Source: Paracidovorax wautersii (GTDB lineage Bacteria > Pseudomonadota > Gammaproteobacteria > Burkholderiales > Burkholderiaceae_C). Taken from it: a stretch of DNA of 64,000 nucleotides. The stretch lies in the NCBI RefSeq assembly GCF_900113035.1, contig NZ_FONX01000004.1:1-64000 (forward strand), read 5' to 3'. Within the stretch, counting starts at the first letter, position 1. Every line of letters starts with the position of its first letter. A program made the translations under genes and the position numbers. Shown one piece after another: positions 40,188 through 50,600 of this stretch. The notes beneath the pieces were generated by a model. The model had not been told where the DNA came from, ran no database searches, and saw nothing but the letters and a program-made list of their open reading frames with translations.

Positions 40188-41789
40188 TCAGCCGCCCGCC
40201 GCGATGATCGCCGCGATGTTGCGTTCCGCCAGTGCCGAGATGGTCAGCGCCGGATTCACCGTGCCGGTGCTGCCCGGAATGGCCGCACCGTCCATCACGT
40301 AGAGGCCCTTGTAGCCCTGGACCCTGCCGAAGTTGTCGGTGGCCTTGCCCAGCACCGCGCCGCCCAGCGGGTGGGCCGTGAAGCCGCCGAACACGTCCTT
40401 GACCACGAAAGGCACGCCCGGCACGCTGAAGTTGGCTGCGGCGATGCGGCTGTTGATCTCGCGCGTCGCCGCGATGGCCGCATCGTTGCCGTTGGCCGGC
40501 CACATCAGCTTCACGCGGTCGGTGGAGGCGTCATGGACGAAGCGCGCGCGGCTCTTCAGATCCAGCGCCATGCCCAGGCTGGCATCCAGGCCGATGTTGA
40601 TCGGCACGCCCGGGGCATACCAGTTCTCCATGGTCACCGGCATGCCCTGCACGGTGTCCTGGATCATGGAGGCGCAGGCCGCGCCCAGCGTGGCGCCGCT
40701 GGAGAACGCGAAGCTGCGCGAGGTGGACGTGTCGCCGTTGGTGCCCCAGCCGGCACCCACGAATTCGTTCAGGTTGCGCATGTCGCCGTTGGCGCGCGCA
40801 CGCACCAGCAGCTCCGACGTGCCCACCGATCCCGCCGCCAGGATGAGCCGGTCCGCGGTGATGGTGTAGCGGTCCAGCACCGCGCCGCTCGGGTGGCGCT
40901 TGATAGTGTCCACCACGTAGCGGGAGCCGTCGAAATAGATGCCCTTCACCTCATGGCCGGGGTAGATCTGCGACTTGCCCGTCGCCTTGGCCTGCAGCAG
41001 GTAGTTCTGGTTCAGGTCGAACTTCGCGCCGTTGCTGTTGCCCAGGTTGCTGCGGCCCACGGTGCAGGAAGCGCGCGAGGTGCCGCGCAGCTCGGCGCGC
41101 ACCACGTCCCAGTTCCAGATGCCGTCCACCGGGCGCGGCGCGTAGCCGGCGCGGCGGGCCGAGGCATCCCAGCGCCGCGAATGGCCGAAGGGCGCGCTGT
41201 TGTAGATGTCGGCCGGCATGGGGCTCAGGCGCAGCATCTGCCGCACGCGCGGGTAGTACAGCGCGTGCATCTCGTCGTAGTTCACGCGGCCTTCGAAGAT
41301 GGCGTCGAAATAGCCGCGCGGCGGCTGCGGCATGGCGCCGGTGAACACCACCGAACCGCCGCCCACGCAGGCGCTGCGCCAGACGTCGATGTGGTCGTAT
41401 TCCGTCACGTCCATGACCCCGCCGAAGGAATCGATGGGCAGGCCCGGCAGGCCGAACACCGTCTTGCTCGCATCCCGGAACCAGAAGCCGCGCCCGTCGG
41501 GCAGCGTGTCCTGCGTGAAGATGTCGCGGCTGGGCGAGCGCGGCCATTGGAAGCCGCGCTCCAGCACCGTGGTCTGGATGCCGGCCTGCGCCAGGCGCAG
41601 GGCCGACACGGCGCCGCCGAAGCCCGAGCCGATGATGATGGTGTCGGTGTAGGCCGGCGGGCGCGGCACCGGCGCATAGACCTCGGGCACGATGCCCGAG
41701 TAATCGCGCTGCGGCAATTTCGCCTGCGCTGCCAGCGGCGCGCCCGCGGCCAGCAAGCCCAGGCTCTTGAGGGTGGTTCTGCGGTCCAT
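40188..41789 (-). CDS. GMC oxidoreductase (cholesterol-oxidase-like, FAD)
   Basis: This 533-residue flavoprotein has a Tat-type signal (MDRRTTLKSLGLLAAGAPLA), the FAD dinucleotide loop DTIIIGSGFGGAVSALRLAQ (about 49-68), RACVGGGSVVFTGAM-like ACVGGGSVVFTGAM and the C-terminal FTAHPLGGAVLGKA plus DGAAIPGSTGTVNPALTISA block with the active His. It resembles cholesterol oxidase-like GMC enzymes, which oxidise sterols or other alcohols. The substrate here is unknown. It appears to be exported folded with its FAD, and stands alone next to the second MITE copy. Confidence 0.88.
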   Translation of the reverse strand: MDRRTTLKSLGLLAAGAPLAAQAKLPQRDYSGIVPEVYAPVPRPPAYTDTIIIGSGFGGAVSALRLAQAGIQTTVLERGFQWPRSPSRDIFTQDTLPDGRGFWFRDASKTVFGLPGLPIDSFGGVMDVTEYDHIDVWRSACVGGGSVVFTGAMPQPPRGYFDAIFEGRVNYDEMHALYYPRVRQMLRLSPMPADIYNSAPFGHSRRWDASARRAGYAPRPVDGIWNWDVVRAELRGTSRASCTVGRSNLGNSNGAKFDLNQNYLLQAKATGKSQIYPGHEVKGIYFDGSRYVVDTIKRHPSGAVLDRYTITADRLILAAGSVGTSELLVRARANGDMRNLNEFVGAGWGTNGDTSTSRSFAFSSGATLGAACASMIQDTVQGMPVTMENWYAPGVPINIGLDASLGMALDLKSRARFVHDASTDRVKLMWPANGNDAAIAATREINSRIAAANFSVPGVPFVVKDVFGGFTAHPLGGAVLGKATDNFGRVQGYKGLYVMDGAAIPGSTGTVNPALTISALAERNIAAIIAAGG

Positions 41790-41900
41790 TAATCAGCCCT
41801 ATCGACTCTGCGTTCTGTTTAGAAAAATGCAGGCCGCATTCTGTACCCACCCGTGTCACTTTGTTAGCACTCGATGCGAGGGCGTGGCGCGCAAGCCTAA

Positions 41901-42168
41901 GAACGTGTTCACGATCTCGCAGGGGATCGCGTTGGAGCGCAATCGGGATGAGTGGACGCTTCGGATGCGCCGCATGGGCTCATGCCCATGCAAGCAGCCG
42001 GGGCCTCCAATCGCCCGATTTCGCTCCAACCCGAAGGGCAGCGGTGTGGGCGGGCGGTCTGCGGCATTGCGGCGCTTGTGGATAGCCGTGCTATCCACTG
42101 CGCACCGCGCCTTGCATCCCATCCCGCCCACACCGCTGCGCGACCCCTGGGAGATCGTGAACACGTTC
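41901..42168. mobile_element. 268-bp MITE-like element, copy 2
   Basis: It has the same length and layout as copy 1 at 29004, with eight base differences I can count. Both terminal repeats read GTTCACGATC where copy 1 has GTTTACGATC, so the change is matched at the two ends. Flanks are TAA (41898-41900) on the left and TCA (42169-42171) on the right: both TNA, but not identical. It lies between the GMC gene start and the tRNA-Asn genes, harming no gene. Confidence 0.85.
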
Positions 42169-42336
42169 TCAGTGCCGGTGGATGCTCTGCCTGGGGCGTG
42201 CTGCGACGTCGGCGATCGGGCCGCGAGGTGCCCGGCGGGGCTGGTGATGGGGGAGGGGCGCTGGCCTGTACGGGCCGAGCGCAGGGGGCTGCCGAGGCGG
42301 CAGGTGCCGAGAGCTTGTCGCTGGCTCGCGGCCAAA

Positions 42337-42369
42337 GAAAAAGCCCGGCATGCGGGGCATGTCGGGCTT
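42337..42369 (-). terminator. rho-independent terminator of the tRNA-Asn pair
   Basis: On the minus strand AGCCCGACATG pairs with CATGCCGGGCT (one G-A mismatch region) and is followed by TTTTT. It lies about 30 bp beyond the last tRNA and would end transcription from both tRNA genes. Confidence 0.75.
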
Positions 42370-42399
42370 GGAGGGAAGGTCTTGCGACGCTTCCTGTGT

Positions 42400-42475
42400 T
42401 GGCTCCTCGACCTGGGCTCGAACCAGGGACCTACGGATTAACAGTCCGGCGCTCTACCGACTGAGCTATCGAGGA
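42400..42475 (-). tRNA. tRNA-Asn (anticodon GTT), copy 1
   Basis: A 76-nt cloverleaf on the minus strand: acceptor TCCTCGA/TCGAGGA, D-arm GCTCAGTCGGTAGAGC, anticodon loop CTGTTAA (GTT), T-arm GGTTCGAGCC and an encoded GCCA end. It is identical to the copy at 42546. Confidence 0.96.
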
Positions 42476-42545
42476 ATGTTCGGTATCACTGACAACTAAC
42501 GCTGCATGCACCGCATGCGATTGCACGGTGCAGCTTGAATAAGCT

Positions 42546-42621
42546 TGGCTCCTCGACCTGGGCTCGAACCAGGGACCTACGGATTAACAGTCCGGCGCTC
42601 TACCGACTGAGCTATCGAGGA
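42546..42621 (-). tRNA. tRNA-Asn (anticodon GTT), copy 2
   Basis: It matches the downstream copy base for base over 76 nt, with 70 bp between them. It is first in transcription order on the minus strand, so the pair is probably processed from one transcript. A TATATAATC-type -10 (minus strand, near 42632-42640) lies just upstream. Confidence 0.96.
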
Positions 42622-42684
42622 ACAAGACTTAGATTATATACACAAAAAAAAGGCCGATCGCGATTTCGTCGATCTGCGATCGCT

Positions 42685-43119
42685 TCAGGCCGTGGGTTCG
42701 GGCCGGCACCACAGCCAGGCGAGCACGCACGCCATGCAGGCGCTGGCGCCCACCGCCACCCAGCGGGGCGCGCTGCTGAAGGCCAGCACCACGGCGCACA
42801 GGCCCATCAGCGCCGTGGCGCTCCACTTGGCGCGGCGGCTCACGCAGCCGCCGTTGGCCCAGTTGCGCAGCATCGATCCGAAGAGCGGGTGCCGCCATAG
42901 CCAGGCGTGCAGGCGCGGCGAACTGCGTGCGGCCGCCCAGCCGGCCATCAGCACGAAGACGGTGGTGGGCAGGCCGGGCACGAAGATGCCGATCACGCCC
43001 AGCGTCAGGCTGCACGCGGCGAAGGCCAGCAGCAGCCAGCGCACGGGCAGCGGCAGAGGGGCATGCACGGGGGGCGGGGGCAGTGGCGGCTCTTCGGGCG
43101 AGGCGGGCGGAACGGGCAT
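42685..43119 (-). CDS. ybaN: YbaN-family (DUF454) inner-membrane protein
   Basis: This 144-residue protein begins with a proline-rich cytoplasmic stretch (about 1-25) and has three to four membrane helices. The DUF454 signature is present: [20 protein letters not shown] followed by [20 protein letters not shown] and a C-terminal pair of helices. The function of YbaN is unknown. The ATG at 43119 skips an N-terminal extension of 17 codons that looks non-native. It diverges from def, 168 bp away. Confidence 0.85.
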   Translation of the reverse strand: MPVPPASPEEPPLPPPPVHAPLPLPVRWLLLAFAACSLTLGVIGIFVPGLPTTVFVLMAGWAAARSSPRLHAWLWRHPLFGSMLRNWANGGCVSRRAKWSATALMGLCAVVLAFSSAPRWVAVGASACMACVLAWLWCRPEPTA

Positions 43120-43250
43120 GGCGGGATTGTGCCTGCGCCGCGCCGCCGGCCGGCCCTTGCCGGCGCGCACGCCACGCCCGGGGCGGCCTTGCCTTATGCT
43201 GCCGCGCTGCTTCGCTGGAGCCCGGTTTTCCGGTCCGTTCCGTTTCGTCC

Positions 43251-43270
43251 CGTCTCGTCTCGTCTCGTCT
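43251..43270. repeat. CGTCT pentanucleotide repeat (x4) before def
   Basis: Four perfect CGTCT units follow related imperfect units (CCGTTCCGTTTCGTCC) and end 17 bp before the def ATG, in the place of the ribosome site. Slippage here would alter the 5' leader. Confidence 0.6.
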
Positions 43271-43287
43271 CATTCGATTCCTGCCCC

Positions 43288-43827
43288 ATGACCATCCACA
43301 CCATCCTGAAGATGGGCGATCCGCGCCTCCTGCGCGTCGCCCAGCCCGTGACCGCCTTCGGCACCGAAGCCTTGCACACCCTCGTGCGCGACCTGCGCGA
43401 GACCATGCGGGCGGTGAACGGCGCGGGCCTGGCGGCGCCGCAGATCGGCGTCGATCTGCAGGTGGTGATCTTCGGTTCGGACCAGCGCAATCCGCGCTAC
43501 CCGGACCGCCCGCTGGTGCCGCAGACCACGCTGGTCAACCCGGTCATCACGCCGCTGGGCGATGAGGAGGAAGAAGACTGGGAAGGCTGCCTTTCCGTGC
43601 CCGGCCTGCGCGGCGTGGTGCCGCGCTGGTCGCGCATCCGCTACACCGGCTTCGACCCGGAAGGCCAGCCCATCGACCGCGTGGCCGAGGGCTTCCATGC
43701 GCGGGTGGTGCAGCACGAGTGCGACCACCTGATCGGCAAGCTCTACCCGATGCGGGTGCGCGACTTCAGCCGCTTCGGCTACACCGAGGTGCTGTTTCCC
43801 GAGATCGACGCGGCCGAGGACGATTGA
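43288..43827 (+). CDS. def: peptide deformylase
   Basis: This 179-residue metalloenzyme removes formyl from N-terminal Met. All three motifs are intact: [10 protein letters not shown] (about 46-55), EGCLSVPG (Cys ligand, about 109) and QHECDHLIG (HExxH-type, about 151). The length is typical of the bacterial type I enzyme. ATG 43288 matches the family start ([20 protein letters not shown]). There is no clear Shine-Dalgarno; the preceding 40 bases are a pyrimidine-rich CGTCT repeat. It is not next to fmt, and so may be a second def copy. Confidence 0.95.
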   Translation: MTIHTILKMGDPRLLRVAQPVTAFGTEALHTLVRDLRETMRAVNGAGLAAPQIGVDLQVVIFGSDQRNPRYPDRPLVPQTTLVNPVITPLGDEEEEDWEGCLSVPGLRGVVPRWSRIRYTGFDPEGQPIDRVAEGFHARVVQHECDHLIGKLYPMRVRDFSRFGYTEVLFPEIDAAEDD

Positions 43828-43878
43828 GCGCAATCAGGCCCGAACAGGGCCCCGGCCCTTGTTTTATGAGCGCACTGC

Positions 43879-43895
43879 GCTATTGAATAAATAGC
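43879..43895. repeat. 17-bp palindrome GCTAT-TGAATAA-ATAGC between def and glnD
   Basis: A perfect 5-7-5 copy in the convergent def/glnD gap. On the minus strand it continues GCAGTGCGC, seven bases, then ACAAGGGCCGG, aligning base for base in spacing with the copy at 10087. It could act as a terminator between the converging genes. Confidence 0.65.
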
Positions 43896-43913
43896 AAAGG
43901 GGCTGGGCTGGCC

Positions 43914-46577
43914 TCAGCCGTCCGACAGCGCCTGCAGCAGCTCGGTCTCGATGCGGATCTGCCGGGCGTTGTTCTGCAGCTCGCTGCCCTGGACCAGGAA
44001 GGTGTCTTCCACCCGCTCGCCCAGCGTGCTGACCTTGGCGAGCTGCACGCTGAGCTGGTGCTGCGACAGCACCCGCGCCACCAGATAGAGCAGGCCGGCC
44101 CGGTCGCTGGCGGAGATCGAGATCAGCCAGCGCTGGGCCTTGTCGTCGGGCCGCAGCGTGACGCGCGGCGCCACGGGAAAGCTCTTGACCCGGCGCGAGA
44201 CGCGCTTGCGCGCCGGCTCGGGCAGCGCACCGCCTTCGGCGATGGTGCGCAGCAGATCGCTTTCGACCATGTGGGTGAGTTCGCGGTAGTGGCCCGCCTG
44301 GGTCGATGCGACGACCTGGAAGGTGTCCAGCGCGAAGCCGTTGCGCGCCGTGTGCACGCGGGCGTCGAGGATGCTGAAGCCCGCCCGGTCGAAGTAGCCG
44401 CAGATGCGCGCGAACAGGTCGGGCTGGTCGGCCGCATAGACCATCACCTGCAGGCCTTCGCCCACCAGCGACTGGCGGGCGCGCACCACGGGCTGCTCGG
44501 AGCCCACCAGCCGCGCCAGGTGCCGCGTGTGCCAGGCGATGTCGGCGGCCTCGTGGCGCATGAAGTAGCTCACGTCCAGCGTGTCCCAGAGCTTGAGGTG
44601 GCCGTCGGCGGGCTGGGCGCTGAGCGCCAGCAGCACCAGCGCCTCGCGCTTGCGGGCCTCCACCTCGGCCGCGGCATCGGGCGCGCGGCCGCCCAGGGTG
44701 CGCAGCGTGGCGCGATAGAGGTCTTCCAGCAGCTTGCCCTTCCAGGCGTTCCACACCTTGGGGCTGGTGCCGCGGATGTCGGCCACGGTGAGCAGGTAGA
44801 GCGCGGTGAGGTTGCGCTCGTTGCCCACGCGCTGGGCGAAGGCGGCGATCACGTCGGGGTCGGAGAGATCCTGCTTCTGCGCGACCTGGCTCATGGCCAG
44901 GTGCTCGCGCACCAGGAATTCGACCAGCTCGGCATCGGCCTTGTCCACGTCGTGCAGGCGGCAGAAGTGGCGCACTTCCTCCGCGCCGATCTGGGAGTGG
45001 TCGCCGCCCCGGCCCTTGCCGATGTCGTGGAACAGCGCGGCCAGGTAGAGCAGCCAGGGCTTGTCCCAGCCGCCCGCGAGCTGCGAGCAGCCCGGGTATT
45101 CGTGCGCGTGCTCGGGCATGAAGAAGCGGCGCACGTTGCGCAGCACCATCAGGATGTGCTGGTCCACCGTATAGACGTGGAACAGGTCGTGCTGCATCTG
45201 CCCCACGATGCGGCGGAAGGGCCAGAGGTAGCGGCCCAGCACCGAGGTCTGGTTCATCAGCCGCATGGCATGCGTGATGCCGGCGGGCTGCTTCATGATC
45301 TGCATGAAGGTGGCGCGGTTGACCGGGTCGCGGCGGAAGCGCCCGTCCATCACGCCGCGGGCGTTGTAGAGCGCGCGCAGGGTGCGCACCGAAAGATCCT
45401 TCAGCCCGCCCGTGGTCTCGTAGAGCAGGAAGGTCTCCAGGATGGCGTGCGGCTCGCGCTGGTAGAGGTCGTCGCTCGCCACCTCGATGAGGCCGGCCTT
45501 TTCGTAGAAGCGCTCGTTGATGGGCCGCAGCTCGTGCGTGGAGGGCGAGAGCCGCTCCTCGATGTTGAGCAGCAGGATCTGGCTGAGCTGCGACACGGCC
45601 TTGGCCGCCCAGTAGTAGCGGCGCATCAGCGTCTCGCTGGCGCGCATGGCCAGGCGCTTGCCGTCGGGCGAGGTGGTGCGGTAGCCGAAGGATTCGGCCA
45701 CGGCGGTCTGCAGGTCGAACACCAGCCGGTCTTCATGCCGGCCGGCCAGCAGGTGCAGGCGGGCGCGGATGAGAAAGAGCAGCGCCTCGTTGCGCTCGAT
45801 CTGGCGCACCTCGAAGGGCGTGGCCAGGCCGCTGGCGGCCAGTTCGCGCCAGGTGCTGCCCAGGCCGGCCGCGCGGGCCACCCAGGTGATCATCTGCAGG
45901 TCGCGCAGGCCGCCGGGCGATTCCTTGCAGTTGGGCTCCAGCGCGTAGGGCGTGTTCTCGTACTTGGTGTGGCGCTGCTGCATCTCCAGCGTCTTGGCGA
46001 CGAGGAAGGCGGACGGGTCCATCTGCGCCAGGTAGCGGCGGCGGAATTCGGTGAAGAGCGCGGCGTGGCCGCAGATGAGGCGCGATTCCAGCAGCGAGGT
46101 CTGCACCGTCACGTCGCCGGCCGCTTCGCTCAGGCATTCGGCCACGGTGCGCACGCTGGAGCCGATCTCCAGGCCCGCATCCCAGCAGCTGCCGATGAAG
46201 GATTCGAGCGCGGCGCGCAGCTGGCGCGCCTCGGCGCACTCGTGCTCGCTCTCGCCGCGGTCCGGGCACAGGCCGTCGGGCAGCAGCACCAGCACGTCCA
46301 CGTCGGAGGCGGGAAAAAGCTGCGCGCGCCCGTAGCCGCCCACCGCCACCAGCGCCATCTCATGCGGCAGGCCTGCGCGCTGCCAGAGGCGTTCCAGCAG
46401 GCCGTCGGCCAGCGAGGAGAGCTTGTGCAGCAGCCCGCGGATGTTGCGCGTCGTGGTGCTGCCGCCTTCGCGCAGCGTGGCGAGCAGGGCCGCCTTGTCC
46501 TGGCGATAGGCGTCGCGCAGCTGGGGCAGGTCGGCGGCGGGCGAGGGGGCGGTCGTGAGGGCGGCTGGGGCGGGCAT
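43914..46577 (-). CDS. glnD: [protein-PII] uridylyltransferase / uridylyl-removing enzyme
   Basis: This 887-residue nitrogen sensor (E. coli 890) attaches or removes UMP on PII in response to glutamine. Domains: nucleotidyltransferase (about 75-190) with [22 protein letters not shown] domain for UMP removal (about 470-600) with [17 protein letters not shown]; and two ACT domains (about 715-795 and 825-887) that bind glutamine. All key residues appear intact. The gene stands alone; map is the neighbour 104 bp away on the same strand. Confidence 0.96.
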   Translation of the reverse strand: MPAPAALTTAPSPAADLPQLRDAYRQDKAALLATLREGGSTTTRNIRGLLHKLSSLADGLLERLWQRAGLPHEMALVAVGGYGRAQLFPASDVDVLVLLPDGLCPDRGESEHECAEARQLRAALESFIGSCWDAGLEIGSSVRTVAECLSEAAGDVTVQTSLLESRLICGHAALFTEFRRRYLAQMDPSAFLVAKTLEMQQRHTKYENTPYALEPNCKESPGGLRDLQMITWVARAAGLGSTWRELAASGLATPFEVRQIERNEALLFLIRARLHLLAGRHEDRLVFDLQTAVAESFGYRTTSPDGKRLAMRASETLMRRYYWAAKAVSQLSQILLLNIEERLSPSTHELRPINERFYEKAGLIEVASDDLYQREPHAILETFLLYETTGGLKDLSVRTLRALYNARGVMDGRFRRDPVNRATFMQIMKQPAGITHAMRLMNQTSVLGRYLWPFRRIVGQMQHDLFHVYTVDQHILMVLRNVRRFFMPEHAHEYPGCSQLAGGWDKPWLLYLAALFHDIGKGRGGDHSQIGAEEVRHFCRLHDVDKADAELVEFLVREHLAMSQVAQKQDLSDPDVIAAFAQRVGNERNLTALYLLTVADIRGTSPKVWNAWKGKLLEDLYRATLRTLGGRAPDAAAEVEARKREALVLLALSAQPADGHLKLWDTLDVSYFMRHEAADIAWHTRHLARLVGSEQPVVRARQSLVGEGLQVMVYAADQPDLFARICGYFDRAGFSILDARVHTARNGFALDTFQVVASTQAGHYRELTHMVESDLLRTIAEGGALPEPARKRVSRRVKSFPVAPRVTLRPDDKAQRWLISISASDRAGLLYLVARVLSQHQLSVQLAKVSTLGERVEDTFLVQGSELQNNARQIRIETELLQALSDG

Positions 46578-46681
46578 GGGCGTGCAGGAGGTGAGGGGTG
46601 TGCGCGGTCAGGCGGTCAAGCAAATTCCATACGAGACCGCCCGTGCCGTGGGCTGCGTGCCGGTGGCCCGGGGCGGCCGGA

Positions 46682-47497
46682 TCAGGTCTTGGTGGCCGTG
46701 ACGAAGCTGGGCAGCGGCGGCGAGCCGGCCGACAGCGTCATCACCTCGTAGCCGGTCTCGGTCACCAGCACGGTGTGTTCCCACTGCGCGGAGAGGCTGC
46801 GGTCCTTGGTGATGATGGTCCAGCCATCGTTGCCCAGTTCCTTGATCTCGCGGCGGCCGGCGTTCAGCATGGGCTCGATGGTGAAGATCATGCCGGGCAC
46901 CAGCTCTTCGAGCGTGCCGGGGCGGCCGTAGTGCAGCACCTGGGGCTCTTCGTGGAACTTCTGGCCGATGCCATGGCCGCAGAACTCGCGCACCACCGAC
47001 AGGCCATGGCCTTCGGCGAACTTCTGGATCGCATGGCCCACGTCGCCCAGGCGCGCGCCGGGCTTGACCTGCTGGATGCCCAGCCACATGGCTTCGAAGG
47101 TCAGGCTGCACAGCCGCTTGGCGGCGATGGAGCATTCGCCGATCAGGTACATGCGGCTGTTGTCGCCGAACCAGCCGTCCTTGGTGATGACGGTGACATC
47201 GACGTTGACGATGTCGCCTTTCTTGAGCGGCTTGTCGTTCGGGATGCCGTGGCAGACCACGTGGTTGACCGAGGTGCAGAGGTGGCCCGGGTAGGGCGGG
47301 TAGCCCGGTGGCTGGTAGCCGATGGTGGCCGATACCGTGCCCTGGCTGGCCATGCACTCCGCACCCAGGCGATCGATCTCGGCCGTGGTGATGCCGGGGC
47401 GGATGTGGGGCGTGATGTAGTCCAGCACTTCGGAGGCCAGGCGGCAGGCCTCTCGCATGCCGGCGATGCCGGCCGCGTCTTTGATGGTGATGCTCAT
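46682..47497 (-). CDS. map: methionine aminopeptidase, type I
   Basis: This 271-residue enzyme removes the initiator Met after deformylation. The dinuclear metal ligands lie in VNVDVTVI (D), SRMYLIGE (D region), [15 protein letters not shown] (H), MIFTIEPML (E) and [11 protein letters not shown] (E). The SxxNxxxCHGIP block ([14 protein letters not shown]) is typical. ATG 47497 gives the standard MSITIKD start; the longer frame upstream is not conserved. It is usually next to rpsB or glnD, as here. Confidence 0.96.
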   Translation of the reverse strand: MSITIKDAAGIAGMREACRLASEVLDYITPHIRPGITTAEIDRLGAECMASQGTVSATIGYQPPGYPPYPGHLCTSVNHVVCHGIPNDKPLKKGDIVNVDVTVITKDGWFGDNSRMYLIGECSIAAKRLCSLTFEAMWLGIQQVKPGARLGDVGHAIQKFAEGHGLSVVREFCGHGIGQKFHEEPQVLHYGRPGTLEELVPGMIFTIEPMLNAGRREIKELGNDGWTIITKDRSLSAQWEHTVLVTETGYEVMTLSAGSPPLPSFVTATKT

Positions 47498-47667
47498 GGG
47501 GGCAATTATCCCACCCGGCCCCCGCGCTTGCCGTTGCCGCGGTCTCCGCCCTCGCGGCACCGTTAAAATGCCGGGTTTCCCGAAGGCATCCGGCCCACCG
47601 GCCCCATTCAGCGGCCGCCGACCGACGCCTTCTTGCACCCCCTTCCCCCATCACACAGGCCGCCACC

Positions 47668-50600
47668 GTGACCTTGCACATGACCCAGCTGGAGGGCGGC
47701 AACGCTCTCAGCACCTTCCGCGCCCAGCAACTGCAGCCCGCCCTCCAGGCCATCCACCCCAAGATCACCGGCATTGCAGCGCGTTTCGTGCATCTGGTGG
47801 CCACCGACACCGCGCCCACGCCGGCCGAGCGCGGCCGCCTGGCCGCGCTGCTGACCTACGGCGACGCCTACGCCGGCCCGGCCGACGGCCCGACCATCAT
47901 CGTCACCCCGCGCCTGGGCACCGTCTCGCCCTGGGCCTCCAAGGCCACCGACATCGCACGCAACTGCGGCCTGGCGATCCGCCGCGTCGAGCGCGTGACC
48001 GAATACCGCCTGCTGCTCAAGTCCGGCCTGCTGGGCGGCACGCCCGAGCTGTCGCCCGAGCAGCTGCAGCAGATCGCCGCGCTGCTGCACGACCGCATGA
48101 CCGAATCGGTGGTGCCCGATCTGGCCGGCGCCGCCGCGCTCTTCACCGAGCTGCCCGCCGCGCCCATGGAGTTCGTCGATGTGCTGGGCGGCGGCCGCGC
48201 CGCGCTCGAAGCCGCCAACACGCAATGGGGCCTGGCCCTGGCGGACGACGAGATCGACTACCTGGTCAACGCCTTCAAGGGCCTGGCGCGCAACCCCACC
48301 GACGTGGAGCTGATGATGTTCGCGCAGGCCAACAGCGAGCACTGCCGCCACAAGATCTTCAACGCGCAGTTCACCATCGACGGCCAGGCACAGGACAAGA
48401 GCCTCTTCGCCATGATCCGCAACACTCACCAGCTGGCGCCCCAGCACACGGTGGTGGCGTATTCGGACAACGCCTCGGTCATGGAAGGCTCCCAGGTCGA
48501 GCGCTTCATCGCCAAGATGCCCGCCAGCGCAGGCACGGCGGGCGTGAGCAGCTATGAAAAGAGTAGCGCCCTGAACCACGTGCTGATGAAGGTGGAAACC
48601 CACAACCACCCCACGGCGATCTCGCCCTTCCCGGGCGCATCGACCGGCGCGGGCGGCGAGATCCGCGACGAGGGCGCCACGGGCCGGGGCTCCAAGCCCA
48701 AGGCGGGCATGACGGGCTTCACCGTCTCCAAGCTCTGGGGCGGCGAGTTCGGCAAGCCCGAGCACATCGCCAGCCCGCTGCAGATCATGGTCGAGGGCCC
48801 GCTGGGCGGCGCGGCCTTCAACAACGAATTCGGCCGGCCCAACCTGCTGGGCTACTTCCGCGAATACGAGCAGACCGTGGGCGGCGTCGATCGCGGCTAC
48901 CACAAGCCCATCATGATCGCGGGCGGCCTGGGCATCATCGACGCGGGCCTGACGCAGAAGATCGAATTCCCCGCCGGCGCGCTGCTGATCCAGCTGGGCG
49001 GCCCGGGCATGCGCATCGGCATGGGCGGCGGCGCCGCCAGCTCAATGGCCACCGGCGCCAACGCGGCCGAGCTGGACTTCGACTCCGTGCAGCGCGGCAA
49101 CCCCGAGATCGAGCGCCGCGCGCAGGAGGTCATCAACCACTGCTGGGCGCAAGGCGCGGCCAACCCCATCCTCGCCATCCACGACGTGGGCGCGGGCGGC
49201 CTCTCCAATGCCTTCCCCGAGCTGACCAACGACGCCGGCCGGGGCGCGCGTTTCGACCTGCGCGCCGTGCAGCTGGAGGAATCCGGCCTGGCGCCCAAGG
49301 AAATCTGGTCCAACGAAAGCCAGGAACGCTACGTGCTGGCCATCGCGCCCGAATCGCTGGAGCAGTTCCGCGCCTTCTGCGAACGCGAGCGCTGCCCCTT
49401 CGCCGTGATCGGCACCGCGACCGAGCAGCGCCAGCTGGTGCTGGAAGACACGGCCGTGGGGGCGGGCGACCAGAAGTTCCCGGTCGACATGCCCATGGAA
49501 GTGCTGCTGGGCAAGCCGCCCAAGATGCACCGCGACGTGAAGACCGTGCGCCGCGAACTCGCCCCCATCGACCTCACCGGCGTGCCGCTGCAAAAGGCCG
49601 TGATCGACGTGCTGGCCCACCCCACGGTGGCCTCCAAGCGCTTCCTCATCACCATCGGCGACCGCACGGTGGGCGGCCTCTCGCACCGCGACCAGATGGT
49701 CGGCCCCTGGCAGGTGCCGGTGGCGGACTGCGCCGTGACGCTGGCCGACTATCGTGGCTTCGCCGGCGAGGCGATGAGCATGGGCGAGCGCACGCCGCTC
49801 GCCGCCATCGACGCGCCCGCCTCGGGCCGCATGGCCGTGGCCGAAGCCATCACCAACCTGCTGGCCGCGCCCATCGATCTGCCGCGCGTGAAGCTCTCGG
49901 CCAACTGGATGGCCGCCTGCGGCGAGCCCGGCGAAGACGCCGACCTCTACGCCACCGTCAAGGCCGTGGGCATGGAGCTGTGCCCGCAGCTGGGCATCAG
50001 CATTCCGGTGGGCAAGGACAGCCTGTCCATGCGCACGCAGTGGAAGGACGAATCCGGCGCCGCCCGGAAAGTCACCTCGCCCGTCAGCCTGATCGTGAGC
50101 GCCTTCGCCACGCTGGCCGACGTGCGCGGCACCCTCACGCCGCAGCTGAACGCCACCGAAGACGACACCACCCTGGTGCTGGTGGACCTGGGCCGGGGCC
50201 AGAACCGCATGGGCGGCTCCATCCTGGGCCAGGTGCTGGGCCAGAGCGGCGACGCCGCCCCTGACCTCGACGATGCGAAGGATCTGGTCAACCTGGTGAA
50301 CGCCGTGAACGCGCTGCGCGCGCAGGGCCGCATCCTGGCCTACCACGACCGCAGCGACGGCGGCCTGCTGGCGGCCGTGGCCGAGATGGCCTTCGCCGGC
50401 CATGTGGGCGTGGCGCTCAACGTCGATCTGCTCGTCACCGAAGGCGACGGCATCAGCGACAGCCGCATGGAAACCGGCGACGCCAAGAACTGGGCGCAGC
50501 AGGTGAGCGCGCGCCGCGAAGAGCTGACGCTCAAGGCCCTGTTCAACGAAGAGCTGGGCGTGGTGCTGCAGGTGCGCACGGCCGAGCGCAACGAGGTCAT

